Part shown: piece after piece, positions 8,322-16,242 of the stretch
Layout of the letters: each line of letters opens with the position of its first letter
How positions within the stretch are numbered: the stretch's first letter is position 1
Source of the DNA: Enterobacteriaceae bacterium
GTDB lineage: Bacteria > Pseudomonadota > Gammaproteobacteria > Enterobacterales > Enterobacteriaceae
Direction: 5' to 3'
DNA: 64,000 nucleotides
NCBI GenBank assembly: GCA_902363335.1
Contig: CABIZV010000001.1
Span: 62,001 to 126,000 of the forward strand
Translations under genes and position numbers: made by a program
Notes under the pieces: generated by a model
The model's database searches: none
The model's input: only the letters and a program-made list of their open reading frames with translations
Told to the model about the DNA's origin: nothing

Positions 8322-8352
8322 TTATCCTGCTCAAAAAAGTTGAGCAGGATAA
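8322..8352. other. 12-bp perfect inverted repeat upstream of fbaB
   Basis: TTATCCTGCTCA and TGAGCAGGATAA are separated by AAAAAGT. It lies about 40 bp before the fbaB start. It may be an operator, a terminator remnant or an mRNA leader hairpin. Confidence 0.45.
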
Positions 8353-8390
8353 CCAGCCGACATGATATCGGCACTTACGGGAGCCTCACT

Positions 8391-9443
8391 ATGACTGATA
8401 TTGCGCAGTTGCTTGGCAAAGACGCCGACAGCCTTTTACAGCATCGTTGTATGACCATTCCGGCCGACCAACTCTACTTACCCGGCCATGATTACGTTGA
8501 CCGGGTGATGGTGGATAACAACCGTCCACCTGCCGTTTTACGAAATATGCAGACGCTTTATAACCACGGGCGTTTAGGCGGTACCGGTTACTTGTCTATT
8601 TTACCGGTGGATCAGGGCGTCGAGCATTCCGCAGGGGCGTCGTTTGCGGCAAACCCGCTCTATTTTGATCCTAAGAACATTGTTGAACTGGCGATTGAAG
8701 CGGGCTGTAACTGCGTCGCCTCGACCTACGGCGTGCTGGCCTCGGTTTCACGCCGCTACGCGCACCGCATTCCGTTCCTCGTCAAACTCAATCACAACGA
8801 AACCCTAAGCTACCCGACGCAGTACGACCAGACGCTGTATGCCAGCGTAGAGCAGGCGTTCAATATGGGCGCGGTCGCCGTCGGCGCCACTATCTATTTC
8901 GGCTCGGAAGAGTCGCGACGTCAGATTGAAGAGATCTCGGCCGCCTTTGAGCGCGCCCACGAACTGGGTCTGGTGACGGTACTTTGGGCCTATTTGCGCA
9001 ACCCTGCGTTCAAAAAAGACGGCGTTGATTACCATGTATCTGCGGATTTGACCGGTCAGGCTAACCACCTGGCGGCGACCATCGGTGCCGATATCGTGAA
9101 GCAGAAAATGGCGGAAAACAACGGCGGCTATAAGGCGGTTAACTTTGGCTATACCGATGACCGCGTGTACACCAAACTGACCACCGACAACCCGATTGAT
9201 CTGGTGCGCTACCAGCTGGCGAACTGCTATATGGGGCGTGCGGGGCTGATTAACTCCGGCGGAGCGGCGGGCGGTGAAACCGATCTGGCCGATGCCGTGC
9301 GTACTGCGGTTATCAATAAACGTGCGGGCGGCATGGGCCTTATCCTGGGTCGTAAAGCGTTTAAAAAGTCGATGGCCGACGGCGTTGCGCTGATTAATGC
9401 CGTACAAGATGTGTACCTCGATAGCAAAATTACCTTCGCGTAG
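8391..9443 (+). CDS. fbaB: class I fructose-bisphosphate aldolase
   Basis: The protein has 350 residues from ATG 8391, which has a GGGAG ribosome site and gives the E. coli FbaB length; an upstream in-frame extension is not needed. It cleaves fructose 1,6-bisphosphate to dihydroxyacetone phosphate and glyceraldehyde 3-phosphate, favouring gluconeogenic growth. It belongs to the DhnA-type archaeal/bacterial class I aldolases. LPVDQGVEHSAG at 71-83 is the phosphate-binding start, and Lys237 in GADIVKQKM is the Schiff-base lysine. It is monocistronic here; E. coli yegT-yegX, which lie between fbaB and thiD, are absent. Confidence 0.96.
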   Translation: MTDIAQLLGKDADSLLQHRCMTIPADQLYLPGHDYVDRVMVDNNRPPAVLRNMQTLYNHGRLGGTGYLSILPVDQGVEHSAGASFAANPLYFDPKNIVELAIEAGCNCVASTYGVLASVSRRYAHRIPFLVKLNHNETLSYPTQYDQTLYASVEQAFNMGAVAVGATIYFGSEESRRQIEEISAAFERAHELGLVTVLWAYLRNPAFKKDGVDYHVSADLTGQANHLAATIGADIVKQKMAENNGGYKAVNFGYTDDRVYTKLTTDNPIDLVRYQLANCYMGRAGLINSGGAAGGETDLADAVRTAVINKRAGGMGLILGRKAFKKSMADGVALINAVQDVYLDSKITFA

Positions 9444-9505
9444 TTTTTAGCCTCCTTTCCCGCCAGGGAAGGGGGGCCGATCCGCCTCACACTTCCTCCC
9501 CCTTT

Positions 9506-9521
9506 TGTGAAAACCATCACT
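9506..9521. promoter_or_regulatory. putative CRP site upstream of the enolase-superfamily gene
   Basis: TGTGA-AAACCA-TCACT matches the CRP consensus in nine of ten core positions and is preceded by TTT. It is about 200 bp before the enzyme start. Catabolite control of the cassette would fit, but this is a sequence prediction. Confidence 0.45.
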
Positions 9522-9526
9522 TCTTA

Positions 9527-9542
9527 TTGTGCGCTTGCACAA
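9527..9542. promoter_or_regulatory. palindromic operator-like site
   Basis: TTGTGC-GCTT-GCACAA is a perfect 6-bp dyad with a 4-bp centre. It sits six bases after the CRP-like site in the promoter region of the sugar-acid-type cassette. A LacI- or GntR-type repressor could bind there, but no regulator gene is next to it. Confidence 0.35.
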
Positions 9543-9712
9543 AAAATAGCCCGGTCTTAGCGGAGTTTGTCCGTGGTAGAGGTAAGACTTTGTGCTTAGA
9601 TTATTCATGAAACGCCTTTTCAATTCCTTAAAACCGTTTTATCAGTTCGGTGTATTAAACACAGGGTTGTGGCGCAAAAACGCCATTTCGAAGGTTGTAC
9701 TAAGGACGCATA

Positions 9713-10867
9713 ATGAAAATTGAATCTGTAAATGTCACCGTTTTTCAGCATCCAACGCGGCGCGTCTCCGACAGCGCAGGACACTCACATCCGGGCCCGG
9801 AAAGCATGGCAAAAATGGCGATGCTGACGATTACCGCAGACGATGGCAGCAAGGGATACTCCTTTGCGCCGCCGGAAATCGTGCGACCGTTTGTGGTGAA
9901 TACGTTCTTTCGTAAAGTGCTGGTGGGGCAGGATCCGTTTGACCGTGAGCGCATCTGGCAAGACCTGGTGCACTGGCAGCGCGGCAGCGCACATCAGCTG
10001 ACGGAGCGGGCGCTGTCGTTCGTGGAGCAAGCGCTGTGGGATCTCATAGGACGCAAGCTCAATGTGCCGGTGTATAAGCTGCTCGGCGGCTATCGTGACA
10101 AGGTTCCCGCCTACGGCAGCACCATGTGTGGCGATGACTTAAAAGGCGGCCTGTCGACGCCGGAAGAGTACGCCGCTTTCGCCGAAACGCTGGTGGCACG
10201 TGGCTACAAAGCTATCAAATTGCATACCTGGATGCCGCCGGTCTCCTTCGCGCCCAACCCGAAAATGGATATCAAAGCCTGCGCTGCCGTGCGCGAAGCG
10301 GTGGGCCCGGATATCGACCTGATGATCGACGGCTATCACTGGTACAGCCGTACCGAAGCGCTGTGGATTGGTAAAGAGCTGGAAAAACTCAACTTTGCCT
10401 GGTTTGAGGAGCCGATGGAAGAGGACAGCATGTCGTCCTATGCCTGGCTTGCCGAAAACCTGTCCATTCCGGTGATTGGGCCGGAAAGTTTTGGCGGCAA
10501 GCACCACAGCCGTGCGGACTGGGTGAAAGCGGGGGCATGCGACATTCTGCGCGCGGGCGCGAACGGCGTGGGCGGCATTGGGCCCACCATGAAAGTCGCC
10601 GCGCTGGCGGAGTCGTTCGGCATGGACTGCGAAGTGCACGGCAACGGCGCGGCGAGCCTGGCGGCAGTGGGCGCTATCCGTAACTGTCGCTGGTACGAGC
10701 GTGGTCTGCTGCACCCGTTCCTCGACTACGACCAGCCAGCCGCTTATCTCAATAGCATTATCGACCCGATGGATGCCGACGGATTTGTGCATTTGTCACA
10801 GCGTCCAGGATTGGGCGAAGACATCAATTTTGACTATATCGAAGCCAACACCGTCAGCCACGACTGA
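9713..10867 (+). CDS. enolase-superfamily enzyme, mandelate racemase subgroup (probable acid-sugar dehydratase)
   Basis: The protein has 384 residues, with a capping domain (1-125) and a TIM barrel. Metal ligands fit Asp206 (LMIDGYHW), Glu232 (WFEEPM) and Glu258 (GPESFG), with the 26-residue spacings known from mandelate racemase. Asp277 and His309 (CEVHGNG) would form the His-Asp dyad. The second-strand base motif is K169-L-H171, not the usual KxK. This subgroup abstracts the alpha proton of a carboxylate, most often to dehydrate acid sugars. The ribosome site is AAGGA. It leads a cassette with an ABC importer, which probably imports its substrate; the substrate is not identifiable by sight. 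RspA- or talarate-dehydratase-like roles are alternatives. Confidence 0.82.
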   Translation: MKIESVNVTVFQHPTRRVSDSAGHSHPGPESMAKMAMLTITADDGSKGYSFAPPEIVRPFVVNTFFRKVLVGQDPFDRERIWQDLVHWQRGSAHQLTERALSFVEQALWDLIGRKLNVPVYKLLGGYRDKVPAYGSTMCGDDLKGGLSTPEEYAAFAETLVARGYKAIKLHTWMPPVSFAPNPKMDIKACAAVREAVGPDIDLMIDGYHWYSRTEALWIGKELEKLNFAWFEEPMEEDSMSSYAWLAENLSIPVIGPESFGGKHHSRADWVKAGACDILRAGANGVGGIGPTMKVAALAESFGMDCEVHGNGAASLAAVGAIRNCRWYERGLLHPFLDYDQPAAYLNSIIDPMDADGFVHLSQRPGLGEDINFDYIEANTVSHD

Positions 10868-10878
10868 CACATAATAAA

Positions 10879-10936
10879 TGCCGGATGGCGCTTCACCTAC
10901 CGAGCCATAGGCCGGATAAGCAAAGCGCCATTCAGC
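10879..10936. repeat. REP/BIME element (GCCGGATGGCG type)
   Basis: GCCGGATGGCGCTT, a spacer, then GGCCGGATAAGCAAAGCGCC. This is the E. coli-type extragenic palindrome, here lying between the enzyme gene and the binding-protein gene. Confidence 0.8.
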
Positions 10937-10968
10937 AAATGTACCCTACAGTACAGGCAAATATAGAC

Positions 10969-12591
10969 ATGAAAAAATCCTCCTTACTGGGAGCGTGTTT
11001 GCTCGCGCTCACCCTGTCGATGGGGAGCGGGGCGGCGATGGCGAAAACGCCGCCCGATCAGCTTATCATCGGCATGAACATGAATAACCTGCTCACCCTC
11101 GACCCGGCGGCGATGACCGGTAACGAAGTGGTGGGGATTGTGGTGAATCTCTATGATTCTCTGGTAGAGCTTGACCCTTCACAGCTTACCAACGTTAAAC
11201 CGGCGCTCGCCAAATCCTGGGATATCAGCCCGGACGGTAAAACGCTGACCTTCCATCTGCAAAATAACGTCAAGTTCCACTCCGGCAATCCGCTGACCGC
11301 AGCTGACGTGGTGTGGTCGATGCGGCGTATTCTGCACCTGAACCTCGCGCAGGCCTCGGTGTGGAAATCCTATGGTTTTAGTAAGAAGAATATCGATAAG
11401 CAGGTCACCGCGCTGGACGATTACACCGTGCAGATCGTCCTGCCAAAAGATAATGACCCGCAGCTGGTGATTTACTCTTTAGGCGCACTGGGTAACCTCG
11501 GCGTGCTCGACAGCAAAACCGTGCAGAGTCATGAAAAGGACAAAGACTGGGGCAACCACTGGCTGACGACTCATGAAGCCGGTTCCGGGCCGTTTATGCT
11601 CGAAACGTGGCAGGCGAAGGACGTGCTGCGCATGAAGCGCAATCCCGAGTACTGGCGCGGTGAGCCGAAAATGAGCCGCGTGGTGCTGCGTCATTTCCAG
11701 GAGTCGCAAACCCTGCGTCTGATGATTGAAAAAGGTGACCTGGATATCGCCAACAACATGGCGGTTTCTGACATCAACGCTCTGCGAAAAGACCCGCAGC
11801 TCACCGTCGATGCGGTACAGCGTGGCACCATGTACTACGTGGCGATGAGCATGAAAGAGGCGCATTTTGCCAATCCGAAAGTGCGTGAAGCGGTGCGCTA
11901 CCTGATTGATTATCAGGGAATTAATAAAGCGTTAATGCCGGGCTATGGCGTCCTGCACCAGCGCCCAATTAAAGCCGGAATGCCGTCAACGCTGCCCGAC
12001 CCGGGTTACACCTTTGATTTGGCGCGGGCGAAAAAACTGCTGGCGGAAGCCGGATATCCCGACGGTTTTGATACCACGCTGCGCGTGCTCTCCGACCAAC
12101 CGTTCCTCAACATTGCCATTGCCGTGCAGTCGACGCTGATGCAGGCGGGCATTAACGCCAAAATTATCACCGGCACTGGCAACCAGATTTACGGCGCGAT
12201 GCGTGAACGTAAATTTGACATGCTGGTCGGACGCGGCGGTAGTGGGATGGAGCCGCACCCGCACTCCAGCCTGCGCGCGCTGGTCTACAACCCGGATAAC
12301 AGCGATGCGGCAAGGCTGACCAACTTCCAGGGTTGGCGCACCGGTTTTTACGACAAACAGCTTAACGAGATGATCGATGGCGCGCTGCTGGAACGCGACG
12401 GGCAAAAACAGATTGCCGATTATCAGCAGATCCAGACCCGCTATGACTTGCTGATCCCAGCGATGATCCCGGTTTCGCAGATGGTGGATTCTGTAGTGGT
12501 GCGCAATGAAGTTAAAGACTACCAGCCACACCCATCGGCGACTACGTTCCTGCGTGAAGTCTACAAAGTCAGCGAAGGAGATAAAGGATGA
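10969..12591 (+). CDS. ABC transporter periplasmic substrate-binding protein (SBP_bac_5, peptide/nickel type)
   Basis: The protein has 540 residues from ATG 10969; upstream in-frame codons lie inside the REP element and are unlikely to be used. A Sec signal peptide covers about residues 1-25 (MKKSSLLGACLLALTL, cleavage after AMA). The mature protein has the family hallmarks: LDPAAMTGNEV, LAKSWDISPDGKTLTFHL, VKFHSGNPLTAADVVWS, GSGPFMLE and NPEYWRG. It captures the ligand for the two permeases and two ATPases that follow. Family members carry peptides, nickel, glutathione or sugars. The neighbouring acid-sugar-type enzyme hints at a non-peptide ligand, but this is inference. Its stop overlaps the next start by 4 bp. 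Confidence 0.9.
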   Translation: MKKSSLLGACLLALTLSMGSGAAMAKTPPDQLIIGMNMNNLLTLDPAAMTGNEVVGIVVNLYDSLVELDPSQLTNVKPALAKSWDISPDGKTLTFHLQNNVKFHSGNPLTAADVVWSMRRILHLNLAQASVWKSYGFSKKNIDKQVTALDDYTVQIVLPKDNDPQLVIYSLGALGNLGVLDSKTVQSHEKDKDWGNHWLTTHEAGSGPFMLETWQAKDVLRMKRNPEYWRGEPKMSRVVLRHFQESQTLRLMIEKGDLDIANNMAVSDINALRKDPQLTVDAVQRGTMYYVAMSMKEAHFANPKVREAVRYLIDYQGINKALMPGYGVLHQRPIKAGMPSTLPDPGYTFDLARAKKLLAEAGYPDGFDTTLRVLSDQPFLNIAIAVQSTLMQAGINAKIITGTGNQIYGAMRERKFDMLVGRGGSGMEPHPHSSLRALVYNPDNSDAARLTNFQGWRTGFYDKQLNEMIDGALLERDGQKQIADYQQIQTRYDLLIPAMIPVSQMVDSVVVRNEVKDYQPHPSATTFLREVYKVSEGDKG

Positions 12592-13625
12592 GTACGGCAA
12601 TTCTTGCGCCCGGCTCCCGTACCCGGCGCTTTTCAAAACGGTTGATGCAGGTGGCGATTACGCTGTTTGGCCTGCTGCTGCTGACCTTTTTTATCGGTCG
12701 CGTGATGCCTATCGACCCGGTGCTGGCAATTGTCGGCCCGGATGCTGACCAAAGTACCTATCAACAGGTCTATCACCAGTTAGGCTTTGACCAGTCGCTG
12801 ATGACCCAGTTTGGTATTTACTTTGTCAACCTGCTGCACGGTGATTTGGGCAATGCGCTGCTGACTGGTAAACCGGTGACCGACGACATTATCCGCGTTT
12901 TCCCGGCGACCATGGAGCTGGCGACGATGGCGATTATCGTTGGCGCAGGCCTCGGGATCCCGCTGGGGGTGCTGGCGGCGGCGCGTCGTAACAGCATTTC
13001 CGATTATGTGGTGCGCATTATCAGCCTCGCCGGTTACTCCACGCCGATCTTCTGGGTGGGAATGATGGGGCTGCTGGTGTTTTACGCCTGGCTTGGCTGG
13101 GTGGGGGGCGCCGGGCGCGTTGACCTCGGGCTTGACGGCATGGTGCCGCGCCGTACCGGGTTGATGACCGTTGATGCGCTGCTGGCGGGTAACAGCGAAG
13201 TGTTCTGGAACGCCATTAATCACCTGATTTTACCGGCTGCGCTGCTGGGCTTCCACTCGCTGGCCTACATCAGCCGTATGACCCGCAGCTTTATGCTGGC
13301 GCAGCTGTCGCAGGAGTTCATTATCACGGCGCGCGTGAAAGGGTTAACTGAACGTCAGGTTATCTGGAATCACGCCTTCCGTAACATTCTGGTGCAACTG
13401 CTTACGGTGGTCGCCCTGGCTTACGGTTCCTTGCTGGAAGGGGCGGTACTGATTGAAACCGTCTTTTCCTGGCCGGGCTTTGGTTCCTATCTTACCGGCA
13501 GCCTGCTGCTGGGCGATATGAATGCGGTGATGGGCTGCGTGCTGCTGGTGGGGGTGATCTTCGTGATGCTCAACCTGCTCTCCGACATGCTGTATCAATT
13601 CTTCGATCCGAGGACAAAATCATGA
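12588..13625 (+). CDS. ABC transporter permease, DppB type
   Basis: The protein has 345 residues, an inner-membrane subunit with about six transmembrane helices. The N-terminal segment MQVAITLFGLLLLTFFIGRVMPIDP is typical of DppB/OppB-like proteins. The EAA loop that contacts the ATPases is visible near residue 245 as TARVKGLTERQVIWNHAFRN. It overlaps the binding protein gene by 4 bp and the second permease by 4 bp, showing tight translational coupling. Confidence 0.93.
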   Translation: MSTAILAPGSRTRRFSKRLMQVAITLFGLLLLTFFIGRVMPIDPVLAIVGPDADQSTYQQVYHQLGFDQSLMTQFGIYFVNLLHGDLGNALLTGKPVTDDIIRVFPATMELATMAIIVGAGLGIPLGVLAAARRNSISDYVVRIISLAGYSTPIFWVGMMGLLVFYAWLGWVGGAGRVDLGLDGMVPRRTGLMTVDALLAGNSEVFWNAINHLILPAALLGFHSLAYISRMTRSFMLAQLSQEFIITARVKGLTERQVIWNHAFRNILVQLLTVVALAYGSLLEGAVLIETVFSWPGFGSYLTGSLLLGDMNAVMGCVLLVGVIFVMLNLLSDMLYQFFDPRTKS

Positions 13626-14527
13626 CGGTTTCTCTGGATACATCGCTGGCTGGTGGGGCGGGTGAAGGCCGCCAGCGCCTGCTGCGCACCTTCGCGCGAG
13701 CGGGGGGGGTTATCGGCAAGATGGCGCGTAACCCGCTGACCGCTATCGGCGGCGGGATTATCTTCCTTCTAATCGTGGTGGCGATTTTTGCGCCGTGGAT
13801 TGCGCCGTACAAACCGCTGGTGCAGGACTTAAATAATGCGCTCACCGCGCCGAATGCACAGCACTGGTTCGGCACCGACGAGTTTGGCCGCGATATCTTC
13901 AGCCGCCTGGTGTATGGCTCGCGCATTACGCTGTACATCGTGCTGCTGGTGTCGGTCACCGTCGGCCCGCTGGGGCTGCTGCTTGGCATGTGTGCCGGTT
14001 ACTTTGGCGGCAAAGTCGATATGGTGCTGATGCGCGTCACCGATATCTTCATCTCCTTCCCAAGTCTGGTGCTGGCGCTGGCCTTTGTCGCCGCGCTAGG
14101 CCCGGGGCTTGAGCATGTGGTGATTGCCATCACGCTCACCGCCTGGCCGCCGATTGCGCGTCTGGCGCGTGCGGAAACGCTGTCGCTGCGTCAGGCCGAT
14201 TTTATCTCAGCCGTGCGCTTACAAGGCGCATCTCCGGCCCGTGTTCTGTGGCGTCACGTCGTGCCGCTGTGCCTGCCGTCGGTGATCATCCGTATCACCA
14301 TGAACATGGCGGGGATCATCCTGACGGCGGCCGGTCTGGGCTTCCTTGGACTCGGCGCTCAGCCGCCGGATCCCGAGTGGGGTGCCATGATCTCCAGCGG
14401 ACGTACCTACATGATGGAGTGCTGGTGGGTAGTAACGATTCCCGGTCTGGCGATTTTAATCAACAGTCTTGCGTTCAACTTCTTAGGAGATGGCTTACGT
14501 GACATCCTCGATCCTCGCAGCGAATAA
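13622..14527 (+). CDS. ABC transporter permease, DppC type
   Basis: The protein has 301 residues and is the partner of the preceding permease. The N-terminal region has one helix (AIGGGIIFLLIVVAIFAPW). The OppC-like segment WFGTDEFGRDIFSRLVYGSR follows near residue 80. The EAA loop is SAVRLQGASPARVLWRHVVP near residue 200. The last 28 bp overlap the start of the first ATPase gene. Confidence 0.93.
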   Translation: MTVSLDTSLAGGAGEGRQRLLRTFARAGGVIGKMARNPLTAIGGGIIFLLIVVAIFAPWIAPYKPLVQDLNNALTAPNAQHWFGTDEFGRDIFSRLVYGSRITLYIVLLVSVTVGPLGLLLGMCAGYFGGKVDMVLMRVTDIFISFPSLVLALAFVAALGPGLEHVVIAITLTAWPPIARLARAETLSLRQADFISAVRLQGASPARVLWRHVVPLCLPSVIIRITMNMAGIILTAAGLGFLGLGAQPPDPEWGAMISSGRTYMMECWWVVTIPGLAILINSLAFNFLGDGLRDILDPRSE

Positions 14528-15365
14528 CGCCGCACCTTTGCTCGACGTGCGTGACCTGAGCGTCGACTTCGTTAACGGTGACGTGGTGACCCATGCGGTC
14601 CGCGGCGTCTCCTTCCAGTTGGGGCGTGAAAAGCTGGCGATTGTTGGCGAATCGGGCTCTGGGAAATCTACCGTCGGACGGGCGCTGCTGCACCTGCACC
14701 CGAAAAAAGCCCGCATTGGTGCAAGCTGCATGCAGTTTGGCGATATCGACCTGCTGAACGCCAGCGAAGCGCAGATGCGCGCCATTCGCGGCAAACGTAT
14801 TTCGATGATTATGCAGGACCCGAAATACTCGCTCAATCCGGTGGTGCGCGTCGGCGACCAGATTGCCGAAGCCTGGCTCACCCACCATCCGGGTTACAAA
14901 ACAGAGGCTAAGGCCAAAGCTATGGAGATGCTGGACGTGGTGCGCATTCGCGACCCGGAACGCGTCTATAACCTTTATCCGCACGAAATTTCCGGCGGTC
15001 AGGGGCAGCGCATCATGATTGCGATGATGCTGATAACCGACCCGGAGCTGGTGATTGCCGATGAACCCACCTCCGCACTGGACGTGTCGGTGCGTTTACA
15101 GGTGCTGGGGCTGCTGGACGATTTAGTGAAATCGCGCGGGCTGGGGCTGATATTTATCAGTCACGACATCAACCTGGTGCGCAGCTTCTGTGACCGCGTG
15201 CTGGTGATGTACGCCGGTCGGGTGGTGGAATCTATCGCCGCCGGTGATCTTGAGAACGCGCAGCATCCGTATACGCAGGGGCTGATTAGCGCACTGCCGG
15301 ATATGCAACATCGCCGCCCGGTACTGCCGGTGCTGCAACGTCAGGCCTGCTGGCTCACGGACTAA
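14499..15365 (+). CDS. ABC transporter ATP-binding protein, DppD type
   Basis: The nucleotide-binding subunit has 288 residues if it starts at GTG 14499. The AGGAG site at 14485-14489 is ideally spaced (9 nt) for that GTG, but touches the alternative ATG at 14490, so I prefer GTG. Walker A is GESGSGKSTVG, the signature ISGGQGQR, and Walker B LVIADEPTSALDV with the switch histidine in ISHDI. The signature motif has Ile in place of Leu. The gene overlaps the permease gene by 29 bp. Confidence 0.92.
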   Translation: MTSSILAANNAAPLLDVRDLSVDFVNGDVVTHAVRGVSFQLGREKLAIVGESGSGKSTVGRALLHLHPKKARIGASCMQFGDIDLLNASEAQMRAIRGKRISMIMQDPKYSLNPVVRVGDQIAEAWLTHHPGYKTEAKAKAMEMLDVVRIRDPERVYNLYPHEISGGQGQRIMIAMMLITDPELVIADEPTSALDVSVRLQVLGLLDDLVKSRGLGLIFISHDINLVRSFCDRVLVMYAGRVVESIAAGDLENAQHPYTQGLISALPDMQHRRPVLPVLQRQACWLTD

Positions 15366-15375
15366 GGAGCGCACG

Positions 15376-16149
15376 ATGATTGAAGTGAAAAACCTGAATC
15401 TGGTTTTTGGCGAAGGCGACAAGCGCAACCAGGTATTATTTGATGTGAACTTTCACGTTCAGCCGGGAGATATTTACGGCCTGGTGGGGGAGTCGGGCTC
15501 CGGCAAAACCACGGTGCTGAAGTGTCTGGCCGGATTGTTTAACCACTGGGGCGGCGAGCTGGCGATTCACGGGCAGCGGCTGAACCATGAGATTAGCCGT
15601 GAGCGCTGCCGGAAGGTGCAAATGGTATTTCAGGATCCGTACGGTTCGCTGCATCCGCGTCATACCATTGGTGATATTCTCGAAGAACCGCTGCAAATTC
15701 ATGGCATTGGCGAGCGCGATCGGCGTATCAACACGCTGCTGGACAGGGTAGGTTTAAGCCGTGCGTTTCGTGACCGTTACCCTCACCAACTCTCAGGCGG
15801 ACAGCGCCAGCGCGTGGCGATTGCCCGGGCGTTAATCCTTGAACCGCAGGTGCTGCTGCTTGACGAACCGACCTCAGCGCTGGATGTGTCGGTGCAGGCG
15901 GAGATCTTAAACCTACTGGCGGAGCTGCAAAAGGAGTCGAATCTGACCTATCTGATGGTGACTCACGATTTGGGCGTCATTGCCCATTTGTGCCAGAAGG
16001 TGGCGGTGATGCAGTACGGCAAAATTCTTGAAACCCTGACGGTAGATGCGCTGGTGAACGGCGAGGCACAAACGGCGTATACGCAGATGTTGGTCAACGC
16101 CAGCCGTCAGTACACCCGAGAAATGGCGCGGGAGGTTGCCGCGTATTAA
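15376..16149 (+). CDS. ABC transporter ATP-binding protein, DppF type
   Basis: The protein has 257 residues and is the second nucleotide-binding subunit. Walker A is GESGSGKTTVL, Q-loop VFQDPYGSL, signature LSGGQRQRVAIA, Walker B VLLLDEPTSALDV and switch VTHDLG. It closes the five-gene importer, with an AGGAG site before ATG 15376. A REP-like repeat follows directly after the stop, before the convergent yegS. Confidence 0.93.
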   Translation: MIEVKNLNLVFGEGDKRNQVLFDVNFHVQPGDIYGLVGESGSGKTTVLKCLAGLFNHWGGELAIHGQRLNHEISRERCRKVQMVFQDPYGSLHPRHTIGDILEEPLQIHGIGERDRRINTLLDRVGLSRAFRDRYPHQLSGGQRQRVAIARALILEPQVLLLDEPTSALDVSVQAEILNLLAELQKESNLTYLMVTHDLGVIAHLCQKVAVMQYGKILETLTVDALVNGEAQTAYTQMLVNASRQYTREMAREVAAY

Positions 16150-16150
16150 T

Positions 16151-16223
16151 CCCCGGCGGCGCTGCGCTTGGCCGGGCTACCAACCTGTAGCCCGGGCGAG
16201 GCGTTTACGCCGACCCCGGGGGC
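16151..16223. repeat. REP-like palindromic pair (GTAGCCCGG type), copy 1
   Basis: Two related units face outward. One is the reverse complement of GTAGCCCGGCCAAGCGCAGC; the other starts GTAGCCCGGGCGAGGCG and ends GACCCCGGGG. The same two units recur at 45206-45274 in the opposite arrangement. It separates two convergent genes. Confidence 0.75.
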
Positions 16224-16242
16224 TCGCTGAAGGCGCAATGCG

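Noticed and set aside
8805..9407. 200-codon open frame opposite fbaB
   Set aside because: Antisense shadow of a conserved aldolase gene without a ribosome site or motifs.
10139..10792. 217-codon open frame opposite the enolase-superfamily gene
   Set aside because: Overlaps the catalytic core of a clear enzyme and shows no domain.
11986..12636. 216-codon open frame opposite the binding protein gene
   Set aside because: Shadow frame; no motif, and it crosses the coupled start of the permease.
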